Positions 44,460 to 52,864 of a stretch of DNA of 64,000 nt are shown here, piece after piece; within the stretch, counting starts at the first letter, position 1; the number at the start of each line of letters is the position of its first letter. The notes beneath the pieces were generated by a model, which had not been told where the DNA came from, searched no databases, and worked only from the letters and a program-made list of their open reading frames with translations. A program made the position numbers and the translations under genes. The stretch comes from Clostridia bacterium (GTDB taxonomy: Bacteria; Bacillota; Clostridia; Oscillospirales; CAG-382). The stretch is from positions 24,614-88,613 of the forward strand of contig JAFZDO010000043.1 in assembly GCA_017561145.1 (NCBI GenBank). The letters are read 5' to 3'.

Positions 44460-46559
44460 ATGAAACGCTTCTGCTTTGCTTTGCTTGTGACAGCTTTTCT
44501 TTTAAATATTTTCGGCGTTTTCGCACTTGCCGACGGTGAAAATCTTGCGTTGGGCAGGGAGGTAACCGTCGAAAGCCATATTGCAAACGGTAAAAGCTAT
44601 GCCGAGATGGACCGCTTTACCTCGAAAATTCTTACCGACGGTAAATACGGCAGAGCCGACTTCGGCGATTCCGCCTGGGCGAAATTTTACCGCGCGACGG
44701 GCAGAATTTTAAAAATCGATCTTGGTGAAAATTGCACGGTCGATAAAATCGTGACGAGATTTTTGCAAAACAGCCAAGCGGGCGTCGTTGCGCCAAAGAA
44801 AATCGAGATCTTCGTTTCGCAGGACGGCAATAATTTTGCGCGCGTCGAAAACCTAAGCGGAAACGAATCGCCCTTTTTGCCCTCTCGGACGAACAACACC
44901 GAGATAGCAAAGTATGAAATGACCTTCAAGCCGACCGCGGCGAGATACGTTGCGCTCAGCTTCGACGTGACGGTAAACACCTTTATCGACGAGCTTGAAA
45001 TTTACGGAAGCCGTGGCTCGAGCCTTACTCCGCCGACCGAATTTTGCGATATTATCGAAAAGGGCAAGGGCGAATATCTCGACAGAGATGCGCTCGGCGG
45101 CGTTCACGATATAGTTTGCTTCCACGCAGGCTATTCCCCCGAAAATGAGGTACTCGTTAATAACACCAAGGATTCCTTCCTTTATTATATAGCATACCGT
45201 GACGAGAACAGAAAGGTCGTCGACACGATGTTTGACGCAGTAATGTTTTTAACCCTTCAGGGAAAATGCCCGTCGGGCGGCAACCTTACCATTACGGGCG
45301 GACAGACGGTCATGTCCGACTGGATAACGCTTCTCGATAACTATTTCCACCCCGAATTCAATCTGTTTGCGCTTGACGCGGCGACCGCCGAGATGAAAGA
45401 AACGCTTAAGCTTGATGAAAGCTATAAAACGAGCGTTTATTTGACGATTCCCTATCCGAAGATAGGCGATATTGAGTTCGGCGATTATGACGGCGATGGA
45501 AAGGTAGACAAGATAGACTGCTACCAAGCCACACTTGACGTTACGAAATGGTTTATGGACGAGGTCGACAAGCGCTTTTCCGAGGCGGATTTTAAAAACA
45601 TCGAGCTAAAGGGTTATTTTTGCAACAGCGAGGGTATTACAAGGCAAAACCACGATTTTGAGTGGGACTTTGCGCGCGATGCGGCGAAATTAATGCACGA
45701 CCGCGGACTTCAATGCGTGATGATACCCTATTATCAGGCGGTCGGCATCGACGCGAACGATGAATTTAAGTTCGATGCGATGCTTATGCAGCCGAACCTT
45801 TCCTTTAACGATTCCTTAAAGGACGATCCCGAGGGAATGATGGAGGATTTCGCCCAAACCGCAAAGCAGTTGGGGTTAGGCATTCAGATGGAAATTGCCG
45901 ACGGAGTGCGTTGGGACTTGTCGCTCGGTAAATTTTACGAGCAATATCTCGTTTCGGCATCGCAAAACGGCTTGATGACCGACACAATTCACGCATATTA
46001 TAACGGCGCGGGCCCCGGTGTGTTTTACGATTGCGCCGTTTCGGCAAACCCCGAGCTTCGTTGGTATTACGATGCGACCTATAAATTTATCAAGGGAACG
46101 CTTGATCTTCCCGCCGAAAAGGTGAGCGATAAATACACAAGCGAGCTTACCGTTACCGATAACAAGCGCGTAAGCGGCGAAACGGGTGTCAACGGCGACT
46201 GGCAGTGTACTTATAAAATGAAGAAATCGCCGAAAAACGGATATGCCAACCTTACAAACGGCTCGGGCACGTTTACCTATCTTGCCGACCGAAAATTCAG
46301 TGGTGTCGATAGCTTTACGTTCGAAATACTTTACAACGGCGAGGTCATTGCCGAAAGAACGGTCACGGTTAACGTCGACCGCGAAATACAATCCGAAAGC
46401 TCGGTCGAGGCAAGCGTTGAGGCAAGCGTTGAGGAAAGCGTTGCCGATATAGTTGAAGAAGAAAAAGCAAGCGCTTTGCCGTTTATTATCGGCGGAGCAG
46501 CTTTGATTGCGGTTGTAATTTTAGTGATTGTTATAATTATTTGGAAAAAGAGAAAATGA
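44460..46559 (+). CDS. Surface-anchored discoidin-DUF4855-Big-like protein
   Basis: 699 residues. Signal peptide (1-24, ending FALADG), discoidin-like domain (about 28-180; GRILKIDLGENCTVDKIVTR), DUF4855 domain (about 215-545; IELKGYFCNSEGITRQNHDF, RGLQCVMIPYYQAVGID, LGIQMEIADGVRWD), a Big/cadherin-like beta domain (about 555-640; LADRKFSGVDSFTFEILYNG), a stalk of Ser/Glu/Val repeats (VEASVEASVEES) and a C-terminal membrane segment with tail KKRK. Within DUF4855, residues 342-353 form a perfect EF-hand/dockerin-type calcium loop (DYDGDGKVDKID) that the cytoplasmic paralogue lacks. It is divergent from that paralogue and overlaps ybaK by 4 bases. Confidence 0.82.
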   Translation: MKRFCFALLVTAFLLNIFGVFALADGENLALGREVTVESHIANGKSYAEMDRFTSKILTDGKYGRADFGDSAWAKFYRATGRILKIDLGENCTVDKIVTRFLQNSQAGVVAPKKIEIFVSQDGNNFARVENLSGNESPFLPSRTNNTEIAKYEMTFKPTAARYVALSFDVTVNTFIDELEIYGSRGSSLTPPTEFCDIIEKGKGEYLDRDALGGVHDIVCFHAGYSPENEVLVNNTKDSFLYYIAYRDENRKVVDTMFDAVMFLTLQGKCPSGGNLTITGGQTVMSDWITLLDNYFHPEFNLFALDAATAEMKETLKLDESYKTSVYLTIPYPKIGDIEFGDYDGDGKVDKIDCYQATLDVTKWFMDEVDKRFSEADFKNIELKGYFCNSEGITRQNHDFEWDFARDAAKLMHDRGLQCVMIPYYQAVGIDANDEFKFDAMLMQPNLSFNDSLKDDPEGMMEDFAQTAKQLGLGIQMEIADGVRWDLSLGKFYEQYLVSASQNGLMTDTIHAYYNGAGPGVFYDCAVSANPELRWYYDATYKFIKGTLDLPAEKVSDKYTSELTVTDNKRVSGETGVNGDWQCTYKMKKSPKNGYANLTNGSGTFTYLADRKFSGVDSFTFEILYNGEVIAERTVTVNVDREIQSESSVEASVEASVEESVADIVEEEKASALPFIIGGAALIAVVILVIVIIIWKKRK

Positions 46560-47035
46560 AAAAAGAAGATAAAACAAATGCGATGAGGATACTCGACAGC
46601 GTAAACGCCGATTATATCGCGCACGGATACGATACGAAGGTGGCACTTTCGGGTGTCGAGATAGCAAAAAGGCTCGGATATGACGACAGCGTGGTTTTCA
46701 AAACGCTCGTTACCGTTGCTCCTTCGAAGAAGAATTACGTTTTCGTTATTCCCTCGGCGTGCGAGCTTGACTTGAAGCGCGCCGCGGCGGCGGTGGGAGA
46801 AAAATCGGTCGCGATGATAAAGCAAGCCGAGCTTTTACCGCTTACAGGCTACGTCCACGGCGGATGCTCGCCCGTTGGGATGAAAAAGCTTTTCGAAACG
46901 GTCGTGCATTTTACCGCCGAGGAAAAGGAAAGGGTCATCTTTTCGGCGGGTAAGATAGGCAGACAGGTCGAAATGAATATTTCGGAGCTTAAAAAGGCAA
47001 TACCCTTTAAATTTGCCGATATTGTGAGGAGATAG
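46556..47035 (+). CDS. ybaK: Cys-tRNA(Pro) deacylase YbaK/EbsC
   Basis: 159 residues. YbaK-type trans-editing domain that removes Cys from mischarged tRNA-Pro. Seen: TNAMRILDSVNADYIAHGYD, SVVFKTLVTVAPSKKNYVFV with the conserved Lys of the FKTL motif, SCELDLKRAAAAVGEKSVAM, and GYVHGGCSPVGMKKLF, the family signature. The ATG at 46556 overlaps the preceding stop (ATGA). It is directly followed by the cation-efflux gene. Confidence 0.9.
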   Translation: MKKEDKTNAMRILDSVNADYIAHGYDTKVALSGVEIAKRLGYDDSVVFKTLVTVAPSKKNYVFVIPSACELDLKRAAAAVGEKSVAMIKQAELLPLTGYVHGGCSPVGMKKLFETVVHFTAEEKERVIFSAGKIGRQVEMNISELKKAIPFKFADIVRR

Positions 47036-47037
47036 AG

Positions 47038-48201
47038 ATGATTCGCTTTCTTGCTTCTGTTTTTATAAAGAATAAGGATATGAAATCCGAGGAAACAAGG
47101 CGCAAATACGGACTTTTGTGCGGTGCTGTCGGAATTTTTCTGAACCTGATTTTGTTTGCGCTCAAGATCTTTGTCGGCACTCTTACCGGCTCGGTTGCCG
47201 TTACCGCCGACGCGGTAAACAACATTTCGGATGCAGGCTCCTCTCTGGTAACGATGGTCGGCTTTCGTCTTGCGGGCAAAAAGCCCGACCCCGAGCATCC
47301 GTTTGGCCACGGAAGGATCGAATATATTTCGGGACTTATCGTTGCGATGCTCATTTTCGTTATGGGCTTTGAGCTTCTTTCCTCGTCGGTCGATGCGATA
47401 ACCGACCCCAAGCCGACCGAATTAAGCGTTGCTTCGGTGGTGATACTTGCAATTTCGGTCGTTATCAAGCTTTATATGTTTTTCTACAACCGCGCTATCG
47501 GCAAAAAGATCGGCTCTGCCGCGATGGTGGCGACCGCCTCCGACTCGATAGGCGATGCGATAGCGACGCTTGCCGTTCTGATCTCGCTTGCCGTGATGCA
47601 TTTCACCGATTGGATGATCGACGGATATATCGGTATATTGGTTGCGTGCTTTATACTTTTTGCGGGATATCGCGCCGCAAAGGAGACTATCGAGCCGCTT
47701 TTGGGCATGCGCCCCGAAAAGGAGCTTGTCGACGAGCTTGAATCCCTGATCCTCTCGCATAAGCCGATAATCGGCGTGCACGATCTTATACTTCACGATT
47801 ACGGCCCCGGCAGACGTTATTTGTCGCTCCACGCCGAGGTGCCGATGGACGAGGATATCCTTTTCGTTCACGACGTGATCGATGACGTCGAGATCGAGAT
47901 ATTCAACCGCTACGGAATAGAAACGGTTATACATATGGACCCGATAAACACGCGCGACCCGCGCTTGAACGAGATAAAAAGCGCAGTTTTGGAGGTTTTG
48001 ACGCAGTTTAACGAAAATTTAAAGGCGCACGATTTCCGCATCGTCCCCGGACCGACGCACACCAACGTGGTTTTCGATATCGCAGTCCCTGCCGATTGCA
48101 AGACCGATGCCGACGTTTTAAAGCTCGCCGCATCGACCGCCGTAACCGCGCAAAATCCGCAATATCGTTGCGTTATCCGCATAGACAGAGATTATTCATA
48201 G
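47038..48201 (+). CDS. Cation diffusion facilitator (CDF) transporter
   Basis: 387 residues. Proton-coupled efflux of divalent metals (Zn, Mn, Fe or Co). Six membrane segments; the metal site is formed by TADAVNNISDAGSSL in segment 2 and TASDSIGDAIATL in segment 5. HPFGHGRIEYISG is the conserved loop after segment 2. The cytoplasmic ferredoxin-like domain follows (about 205-290; LHAEVPMDEDILFVHDVIDD) with an extra C-terminal extension of about 90 residues. The end (TAVTAQNPQYRCVI, then DRDYS) is duplicated as a fragment at 50657-50735. The gene starts 2 bases after ybaK. The metal cannot be told from sequence alone. Confidence 0.9.
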   Translation: MIRFLASVFIKNKDMKSEETRRKYGLLCGAVGIFLNLILFALKIFVGTLTGSVAVTADAVNNISDAGSSLVTMVGFRLAGKKPDPEHPFGHGRIEYISGLIVAMLIFVMGFELLSSSVDAITDPKPTELSVASVVILAISVVIKLYMFFYNRAIGKKIGSAAMVATASDSIGDAIATLAVLISLAVMHFTDWMIDGYIGILVACFILFAGYRAAKETIEPLLGMRPEKELVDELESLILSHKPIIGVHDLILHDYGPGRRYLSLHAEVPMDEDILFVHDVIDDVEIEIFNRYGIETVIHMDPINTRDPRLNEIKSAVLEVLTQFNENLKAHDFRIVPGPTHTNVVFDIAVPADCKTDADVLKLAASTAVTAQNPQYRCVIRIDRDYS

Positions 48202-48228
48202 ACGGATTGGTTTTGTAAAATATTATGC

Positions 48229-48328
48229 GAGAGAGGAGCTTTTTGAAAAAAGCCCCTCTCTCGTACTCTCTCCCCAAAAACTTTCAATATTAATTATTTA
48301 ATGATCGCAATTTGTTGCGGTCTTTTTT
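48229..48328 (+). terminator. Double hairpin after the efflux gene
   Basis: A long stem CGAGAGAGG...CCTCTCTCG at 48229-48263 without a T run, then a standard terminator GATCGCAA/TTGCGGTC followed by TTTTTT at 48303-48328. Confidence 0.7.
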
Positions 48329-48341
48329 GTTGGTTGCGTAT

Positions 48342-48480
48342 GCGGGCGATTCGTGAATCGCCCCTACGGTTTTGATTGTTATTTAAAATATTAAAATTTG
48401 TTGCGTTACTTTTATATTCACGTTTTTGTTTTGTATTTTGTAAAAAATATGATTGTAGGGGCGATTCACGAATCGCCCGC
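48342..48480. repeat. Inverted pair of the GTAGGGGCGATTCAC short palindromic repeat
   Basis: GCGGGCGATTCGTGAATCGC continued by CCCTAC at 48342-48367 and its reverse complement form at 48455-48480 enclose 87 AT-rich bases. Other copies: 48747-48772, 62761-62786 and 63736-63762 (degenerate). Palindromes of this type recur in many Firmicutes genomes. Confidence 0.85.
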
Positions 48481-48536
48481 ACGAAACAAATAAGGAAAAC
48501 GGAACATTAGGACACAAAACGGAACGATAAGAAAAG

Positions 48537-48690
48537 GCTTCCCCTCGGGGGGAAGCTGTCATCGCGGTAGAATAGCGATGACTGATGAGGGGTTTGGTAA
48601 CTTATTTAAGATAAATATAACGATGCTTCGCATCTACCCCTCATCCGTCAAAATCAAAGATTTTGACACCTTCCCCCAAGGGGGAAGGCA
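48537..48690 (+). repeat. Multi-hairpin element E2 (copy a)
   Basis: Successive stems: CTTCCCC/GGGGAAG, GTCATCGC/GCGATGAC (around GGTAGAATA), GATGAGGGGT/ACCCCTCATC enclosing GATGCTTCGCATC, CAAAATC/GATTTTG and CCTTCCCCC/GGGGGAAGG. A second copy is at 63817-64000. No open frame. Confidence 0.88.
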
Positions 48691-48857
48691 ATTCGGGACG
48701 CAACCGCATTGAATTAAAACGAGCGTTAAATATAACCGTCGCGTATGCGGGCGATTCATGAATCGCCCCTACAATATCTATTATCTTTTTCTATCAAACA
48801 ACCAAAAAGTGTAAAAGCTATTCGTATATTCTGTCAATATAAAATCACCCGAGGGTT
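48691..48857. other. Gene-free stretch with one short palindromic repeat
   Basis: Holds only the GCGGGCGATTCATGAATCGC repeat at 48747-48772; I see no gene or RNA. Confidence 0.6.
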
Positions 48858-48866
48858 TGATATAAT
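48858..48866 (+). promoter_or_regulatory. Extended -10 promoter of the YD membrane protein
   Basis: TGATATAAT (TGn plus TATAAT) with no good -35 at 17 nt. Confidence 0.5.
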
Positions 48867-48911
48867 AATTATGGGTATATGTCCCGTAAATCTTAAAAGG
48901 AGGTAGCTTTG

Positions 48912-50477
48912 ATGAACAACGAAATCAATGAAGCTGAAGTAATGCAAGACCCTATACCCGAAAAAGAAACAGGCTTTTTCACAAAGCACAAGAAGACGGT
49001 CGTGATCACCTTGATTTCACTCGTTCTTGTCGGCTGCCTTATATTTGCAACGGTTGCTTTTATCGTTCCGCCGATACGGTACGGCAACGCCTTGGACAAT
49101 ATCGAGGAGGGCAATTACAAGGAAGCTTACGTTGCGTTGAGATTGCTCGGCGATTACAAGGACTGCAAAATACTGCTTGAGAATTTTAAAGTTGTCAACG
49201 GCAGAGAAGAAACAAGGTATTACGACGCGGACGGGAACTTAAAAGGTTCGACCGTTTACGAGCGCAACTGCGATGGAGTCATCGTTCTGTCCGCAATGTA
49301 TGATAAAGACGGCAACGTTAAAGACAAATCCGAATACGTTTATGAATACGACGCCAACGGTAACGTCCTTTCGCAGACCGTCACGAGTGAAGACGGCAGT
49401 GCTGAAAAAACCGAATACGAATACGATGTCAAAGGCTGTGTCACTTGTATGCGAAATTATGGTGCTGACGGCAATCTCGAAAAAACAACCAAATACGAAT
49501 ATAATGAGCTTGGCAAAGTGACACTTGAGCTTATCACGGATGCAAGCGGCAACGTAACTGACAAATGCGTTTATGAATACGATGCAAACGGCAATATGAC
49601 GCTTGAGGAAAAAGACTTCGGTCAAGATTACTACTGTAAGAAAGTTTGGCAATACGACGAAAACGGTAACCTGACGATGGTCAAAAGCACCGATCGCGAC
49701 GGTAACGTTATTCGTCAAGAAAACTACGGTTACGATGCAAACGGCAATAAAACGTCGAAAAAAAGTATCGATGCGGACGGCAACCGTACCGAAGCGATTT
49801 GGACGTACGATGCAAACGGCAATATAACGTCAGAAAAACATATCGATGCGGACGGCAGCTGTACCGAAGAGATCCGGACGTACGATGCAAACGGCAATAT
49901 GACGTCGGAAAAATCCATCGACAAGGACGGCGACGTTGTACGCGAGTCCGCTTGGGAATATGACCAAAACGGCAACAAGATACTGGAAGAAACCGTCGAG
50001 GTCGATTCGAAAAACAAGAACTTAAAGACAGGATCAAAAACAACTTGGGAATACGACCGAGAGGGCAATCTAACTCTTCGGACCGAATACTATCGCGACG
50101 GCGGTATAAAGAATAAAAAAGCGTACGAGCATGACAGCAACGGAAAAGTTACCCTATCCGTTGAATATGATAAGGACGGCAACATTACGAGCACTACCGA
50201 GACCGAATATGATGGCGACGGAAATAAAACAAGTATAATAAGCTACGATAGAGACGGCAATATTACCGGCAGTGCCAAGGTTGAATATAACGAGTTCGGC
50301 GAAATCGTACTTGAGCAGCATTTCGACAAAAACGGTAACGCTTACTCAACATCCGAGTGTGAATATGACGAGGACGGATTTTTAACCCGTTATTACGGTC
50401 CGTACCTTGATACGTCGGGATATATTGAAATAATCTGTTCCGATCCGATAGTTTGGTATAGGCAAAAGGGCGAATAA
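48912..50477 (+). CDS. Membrane protein with external YD repeats
   Basis: 521 residues. A short cytoplasmic N-terminus, one membrane segment (about 32-53; VVITLISLVLVGCLIFATVA), a helical unit (about 60-95; IEEGNYKEAYVALRLLGDYK) that matches the one in the YD lipoprotein at 12534, and then YD-type repeats to the end (YVYEYDANGNVLSQ, WQYDENGNLTM, WEYDQNGNKILEE). Three repeats are near-identical 75-bp tandem units starting at 49731, 49806 and 49881. The ATG at 48912 has AAAGGAGG 8 nt upstream. It is flanked by repeats and by a duplicated 3' end of the upstream efflux gene, which suggests that this gene arrived with, or was moved by, a local rearrangement. A surface binding role is inferred. Confidence 0.8.
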   Translation: MNNEINEAEVMQDPIPEKETGFFTKHKKTVVITLISLVLVGCLIFATVAFIVPPIRYGNALDNIEEGNYKEAYVALRLLGDYKDCKILLENFKVVNGREETRYYDADGNLKGSTVYERNCDGVIVLSAMYDKDGNVKDKSEYVYEYDANGNVLSQTVTSEDGSAEKTEYEYDVKGCVTCMRNYGADGNLEKTTKYEYNELGKVTLELITDASGNVTDKCVYEYDANGNMTLEEKDFGQDYYCKKVWQYDENGNLTMVKSTDRDGNVIRQENYGYDANGNKTSKKSIDADGNRTEAIWTYDANGNITSEKHIDADGSCTEEIRTYDANGNMTSEKSIDKDGDVVRESAWEYDQNGNKILEETVEVDSKNKNLKTGSKTTWEYDREGNLTLRTEYYRDGGIKNKKAYEHDSNGKVTLSVEYDKDGNITSTTETEYDGDGNKTSIISYDRDGNITGSAKVEYNEFGEIVLEQHFDKNGNAYSTSECEYDEDGFLTRYYGPYLDTSGYIEIICSDPIVWYRQKGE

Positions 50478-50516
50478 ATACAAGAAAAGGGGATTCGTTT
50501 GTCGCTGACGCTTTTC

Positions 50517-50656
50517 CCCCAAAAATGCAAGCATTTTTGGGGACCCCTCGAAAAATATACCTTGGAGCATCGCGAGTGTCGAGCAAATGGGGTCCCCACA
50601 AAACAGGTTTTGTGGGGCAATAAGCGAGGCGCGAGGCGCGAGCGCACGATGCTCAC
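50517..50656 (-). repeat. Hairpin module plus degraded E1 copy carrying a second module in its loop
   Basis: Module CCCCAAAAATGC/GCATTTTTGGGG (perfect stem) at 50517-50547. It runs into half of the TTTTTCAAGG hairpin, then GAGCATCG ... CGATGCTC (outer stem of E1). Inside that stem, at 50587-50617, is an inverted module with a different stem (CCCCACAAAAC/GTTTTGTGGGG). Confidence 0.82.
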
Positions 50657-50735
50657 AAAGCTCGCCGTCTCGACCGCCGTAACCGCGCAAAATCCGCAAT
50701 ACCGTTGCGTTATTATAGACAGAGATTATTCGTGA
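50657..50735 (+). pseudogene. Duplicated 3' end of the CDF transporter gene
   Basis: About 80 bases match 48119-48200, the last 26 or so codons of the efflux gene, with a few substitutions and a 3-base deletion. The frame still ends STAVTAQNPQYRCVI plus DRDYS-stop. No start or upstream part of the gene is present. Confidence 0.88.
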
Positions 50736-50747
50736 TCTTTTCACACA

Positions 50748-50777
50748 AAAAGGAGGAACAAATCGTTCCTCCTTTCT
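50748..50777. terminator. Terminator between the fragment and the SGNH lipoprotein gene
   Basis: AAAGGAGGAAC, AAATC, GTTCCTCCTTT; usable from both sides. Confidence 0.8.
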
Positions 50778-50782
50778 TGATT

Positions 50783-52693
50783 TTATTCGGTTGTGCCGTA
50801 AACGCTGATTTCGCTTGCCCAGTTGAATTGTCCGTTGTTATAGGTCAAACGAACGTAGCGCGCGTTGATCTCTGAGCTTGCTTCGAAAAGGAAATCATAG
50901 CTTACCCAATTGCCGTTTACAATTCCTTCCGATGCCGAAGCGGTTCCGAGCTGTGTGAAGCTTTTGCCGTCTTGGGAAACCGAAATGGTGACGGTTGCGT
51001 TTTTGGGGTCTGTAATTCCCCAAGCCTCGTTTCCGTGCAGGTCGGTTTTAACGGCAACTATCTTTGCGATTTCATTCAAGTCGATTGTAACGGTGTGTCC
51101 GTCATCCTTATAACAGCCGATTGCCATATCTTCGCCCGTAACGGCAATTGTACCGTCGGTAAGCTTACCGAGAGGCTTGCCGTCCGAGCCGGTATCGGTC
51201 CATTTTTCTCCGTCGTAAAGCGAGCCGGTTGCGGTATAGATTTTGTTAAGCGCAATATTTTCATAAGTAGTGCCGTTTTCGGCGGTATATACGTTTTCGT
51301 TGTTCATCGGGTAATCGTAACCTTCTGTACAAGCAAGCTTTGCGCATTCCTTAAGCTTCTTTGCGGTGTCCTCGCTGATTTCTTCGGGGTATAAATAGCT
51401 GTTGCTGTCGATATCGATGCCGAAATATTCGATCGCCATTACGCACGCGATAAGGTAAGAGCCTGTTTTTGAGTGGTGAAGATTATCGGTGTGGTAAAGG
51501 TTGATATCCTTGTATTTTTCGGTACAGATAAGGAAGGCGTCTGCAACGGGAGCGACCTTTTCAATATTGAAGGTTTGGGCAAGTTTTGTGTAGTTTTGCT
51601 CGTGCTGATAAGCCACGTTCAAGCGGTCTTCGACGATAGTGGTATCGGAATAACGCTTATAAAGCACAACCTCTGCGCCGTTTTCCTCGAAAAGCGGCAT
51701 TAAAATATCGAGTGCGGGCTTGGATTGAGCATAGGTTACGATACTGCTGTCTTGAACGACGATATAATCGTATTTCTTTTCGGATAGGCGCTGACGAAGG
51801 AGCTTGCCGTGGGTTTCATCGTTTTCATCTGCATATTGATACAGACTCGACGCGCTTATGCAGGAATAGTTGATATCGAGCTTAATGCCCGCCGCCTCGC
51901 AGATGTTCATAAGTCTTATAGGCATATTATGAACGAAGGTGGTGCTGTTGCCGATAAAGAGGATGCTTACCTCGGTATCGTTTTCGGGATAATCGACAGC
52001 GGCTTCTGCCTTTATGCCGTATGCTTCGATTTCACTTACAAAGACGAAATTGCTTTCGCCGACGAATCTGTATTGAATATAACGCGCGGTATAGGCCTTT
52101 TCGAATTCAAGCTCGGTTGTGACCGTGTTTGCTTCGCCGTCGTCCTCGTGCGAGGTGCGGCCCGCTTTAAACCAATTTTCGCCGTCGTTGGAAAGATAGA
52201 TCCAAGCGAATTCGGGAGAGGTAACGCCCGCTGCGATAAATTTTTTCGAAACGACCGTTGCGGCAAATTTATCGACGTAATATAGCTCGCCGAGGTCGAG
52301 TGTGACAAGGAAATAGCCGTGGGAGGGATAGTAATTTCCACCCTTGTTAAATCCGATAAAGGCGGGATCTCTGTAATTCACGTCGGCAGGCGGATTAACA
52401 CCGTCAGTCAGCTCCTTGCCCGTTTCATCGGGGTAAACAATCACGTCGTTTTCGGTAAAGAGGGGCGACGTGGTATAGGCTTTGTCGAGAGCGACGTTTT
52501 TATATTCGGGATCGTTTTTAATTTCCTTCGCCGTCGGTTGTTCCTTTTCGGCTTCGGAGCTTTCGGTCTTCGCGCTTTCCGAAGCATCCGCGCCAAAGGA
52601 CTCCTCTTCGCTTTCGGAACAGCCGTTTAGAACCGTCAATGCGGTTGAAAGCATAAGAATAAAGCAAAGTAATGCTGCAACAAATTTTTTCAT
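50783..52693 (-). CDS. Lipoprotein with SGNH hydrolase core between two discoidin domains
   Basis: 636 residues. Signal peptide with the lipobox LNGC (Cys25) and a Ser/Glu stalk (26-60). First F5/8 type C-like domain about 65-230 (YFLVTLDLGELYYVDKFAAT; ARYIQYRFVGESNFVFVSEI). The SGNH/DUF4886-type hydrolase is at about 240-450: block I ILFIGNSTTFVHNMP with the nucleophile Ser, YDYIVVQDSS, and block V NLYHTDNLHHSKTGSYL with Asp and His. The second discoidin domain is about 475-636 (HTVTIDLNEIAKIVAVKTDL; NARYVRLTYNNGQFNWASEI). Likely an esterase that removes acetyl or other acyl groups from polysaccharides while held on them. Monocistronic. Confidence 0.83.
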   Translation of the reverse strand: MKKFVAALLCFILMLSTALTVLNGCSESEEESFGADASESAKTESSEAEKEQPTAKEIKNDPEYKNVALDKAYTTSPLFTENDVIVYPDETGKELTDGVNPPADVNYRDPAFIGFNKGGNYYPSHGYFLVTLDLGELYYVDKFAATVVSKKFIAAGVTSPEFAWIYLSNDGENWFKAGRTSHEDDGEANTVTTELEFEKAYTARYIQYRFVGESNFVFVSEIEAYGIKAEAAVDYPENDTEVSILFIGNSTTFVHNMPIRLMNICEAAGIKLDINYSCISASSLYQYADENDETHGKLLRQRLSEKKYDYIVVQDSSIVTYAQSKPALDILMPLFEENGAEVVLYKRYSDTTIVEDRLNVAYQHEQNYTKLAQTFNIEKVAPVADAFLICTEKYKDINLYHTDNLHHSKTGSYLIACVMAIEYFGIDIDSNSYLYPEEISEDTAKKLKECAKLACTEGYDYPMNNENVYTAENGTTYENIALNKIYTATGSLYDGEKWTDTGSDGKPLGKLTDGTIAVTGEDMAIGCYKDDGHTVTIDLNEIAKIVAVKTDLHGNEAWGITDPKNATVTISVSQDGKSFTQLGTASASEGIVNGNWVSYDFLFEASSEINARYVRLTYNNGQFNWASEISVYGTTE

Positions 52694-52805
52694 AAATACC
52701 TCGCAGAGAATTAAAATCCAAGGACAGTTTAATTGATAGCAATTATAATGTCAAGCATTTCAATTAAATAACAGGAAAACAAAATAAATTTTTTCGAAAA
52801 AGAAA

Positions 52806-52835
52806 CTGCACCGAAGGATTTGCCCAACGGTGCAG
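52806..52835 (-). terminator. Terminator of hom
   Basis: CTGCACCG/CGGTGCAG stem; on the minus strand TTTCTTTTT follows. Confidence 0.8.
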
Positions 52836-52864
52836 CGTTTGCGTTATTTTAAGTCTTTTTTTGA

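Noticed and set aside
48202-50782. Insertion sequence or prophage fragment
   Set aside because: No transposase, integrase or phage gene is present; only hairpin repeats and a duplicated gene end.
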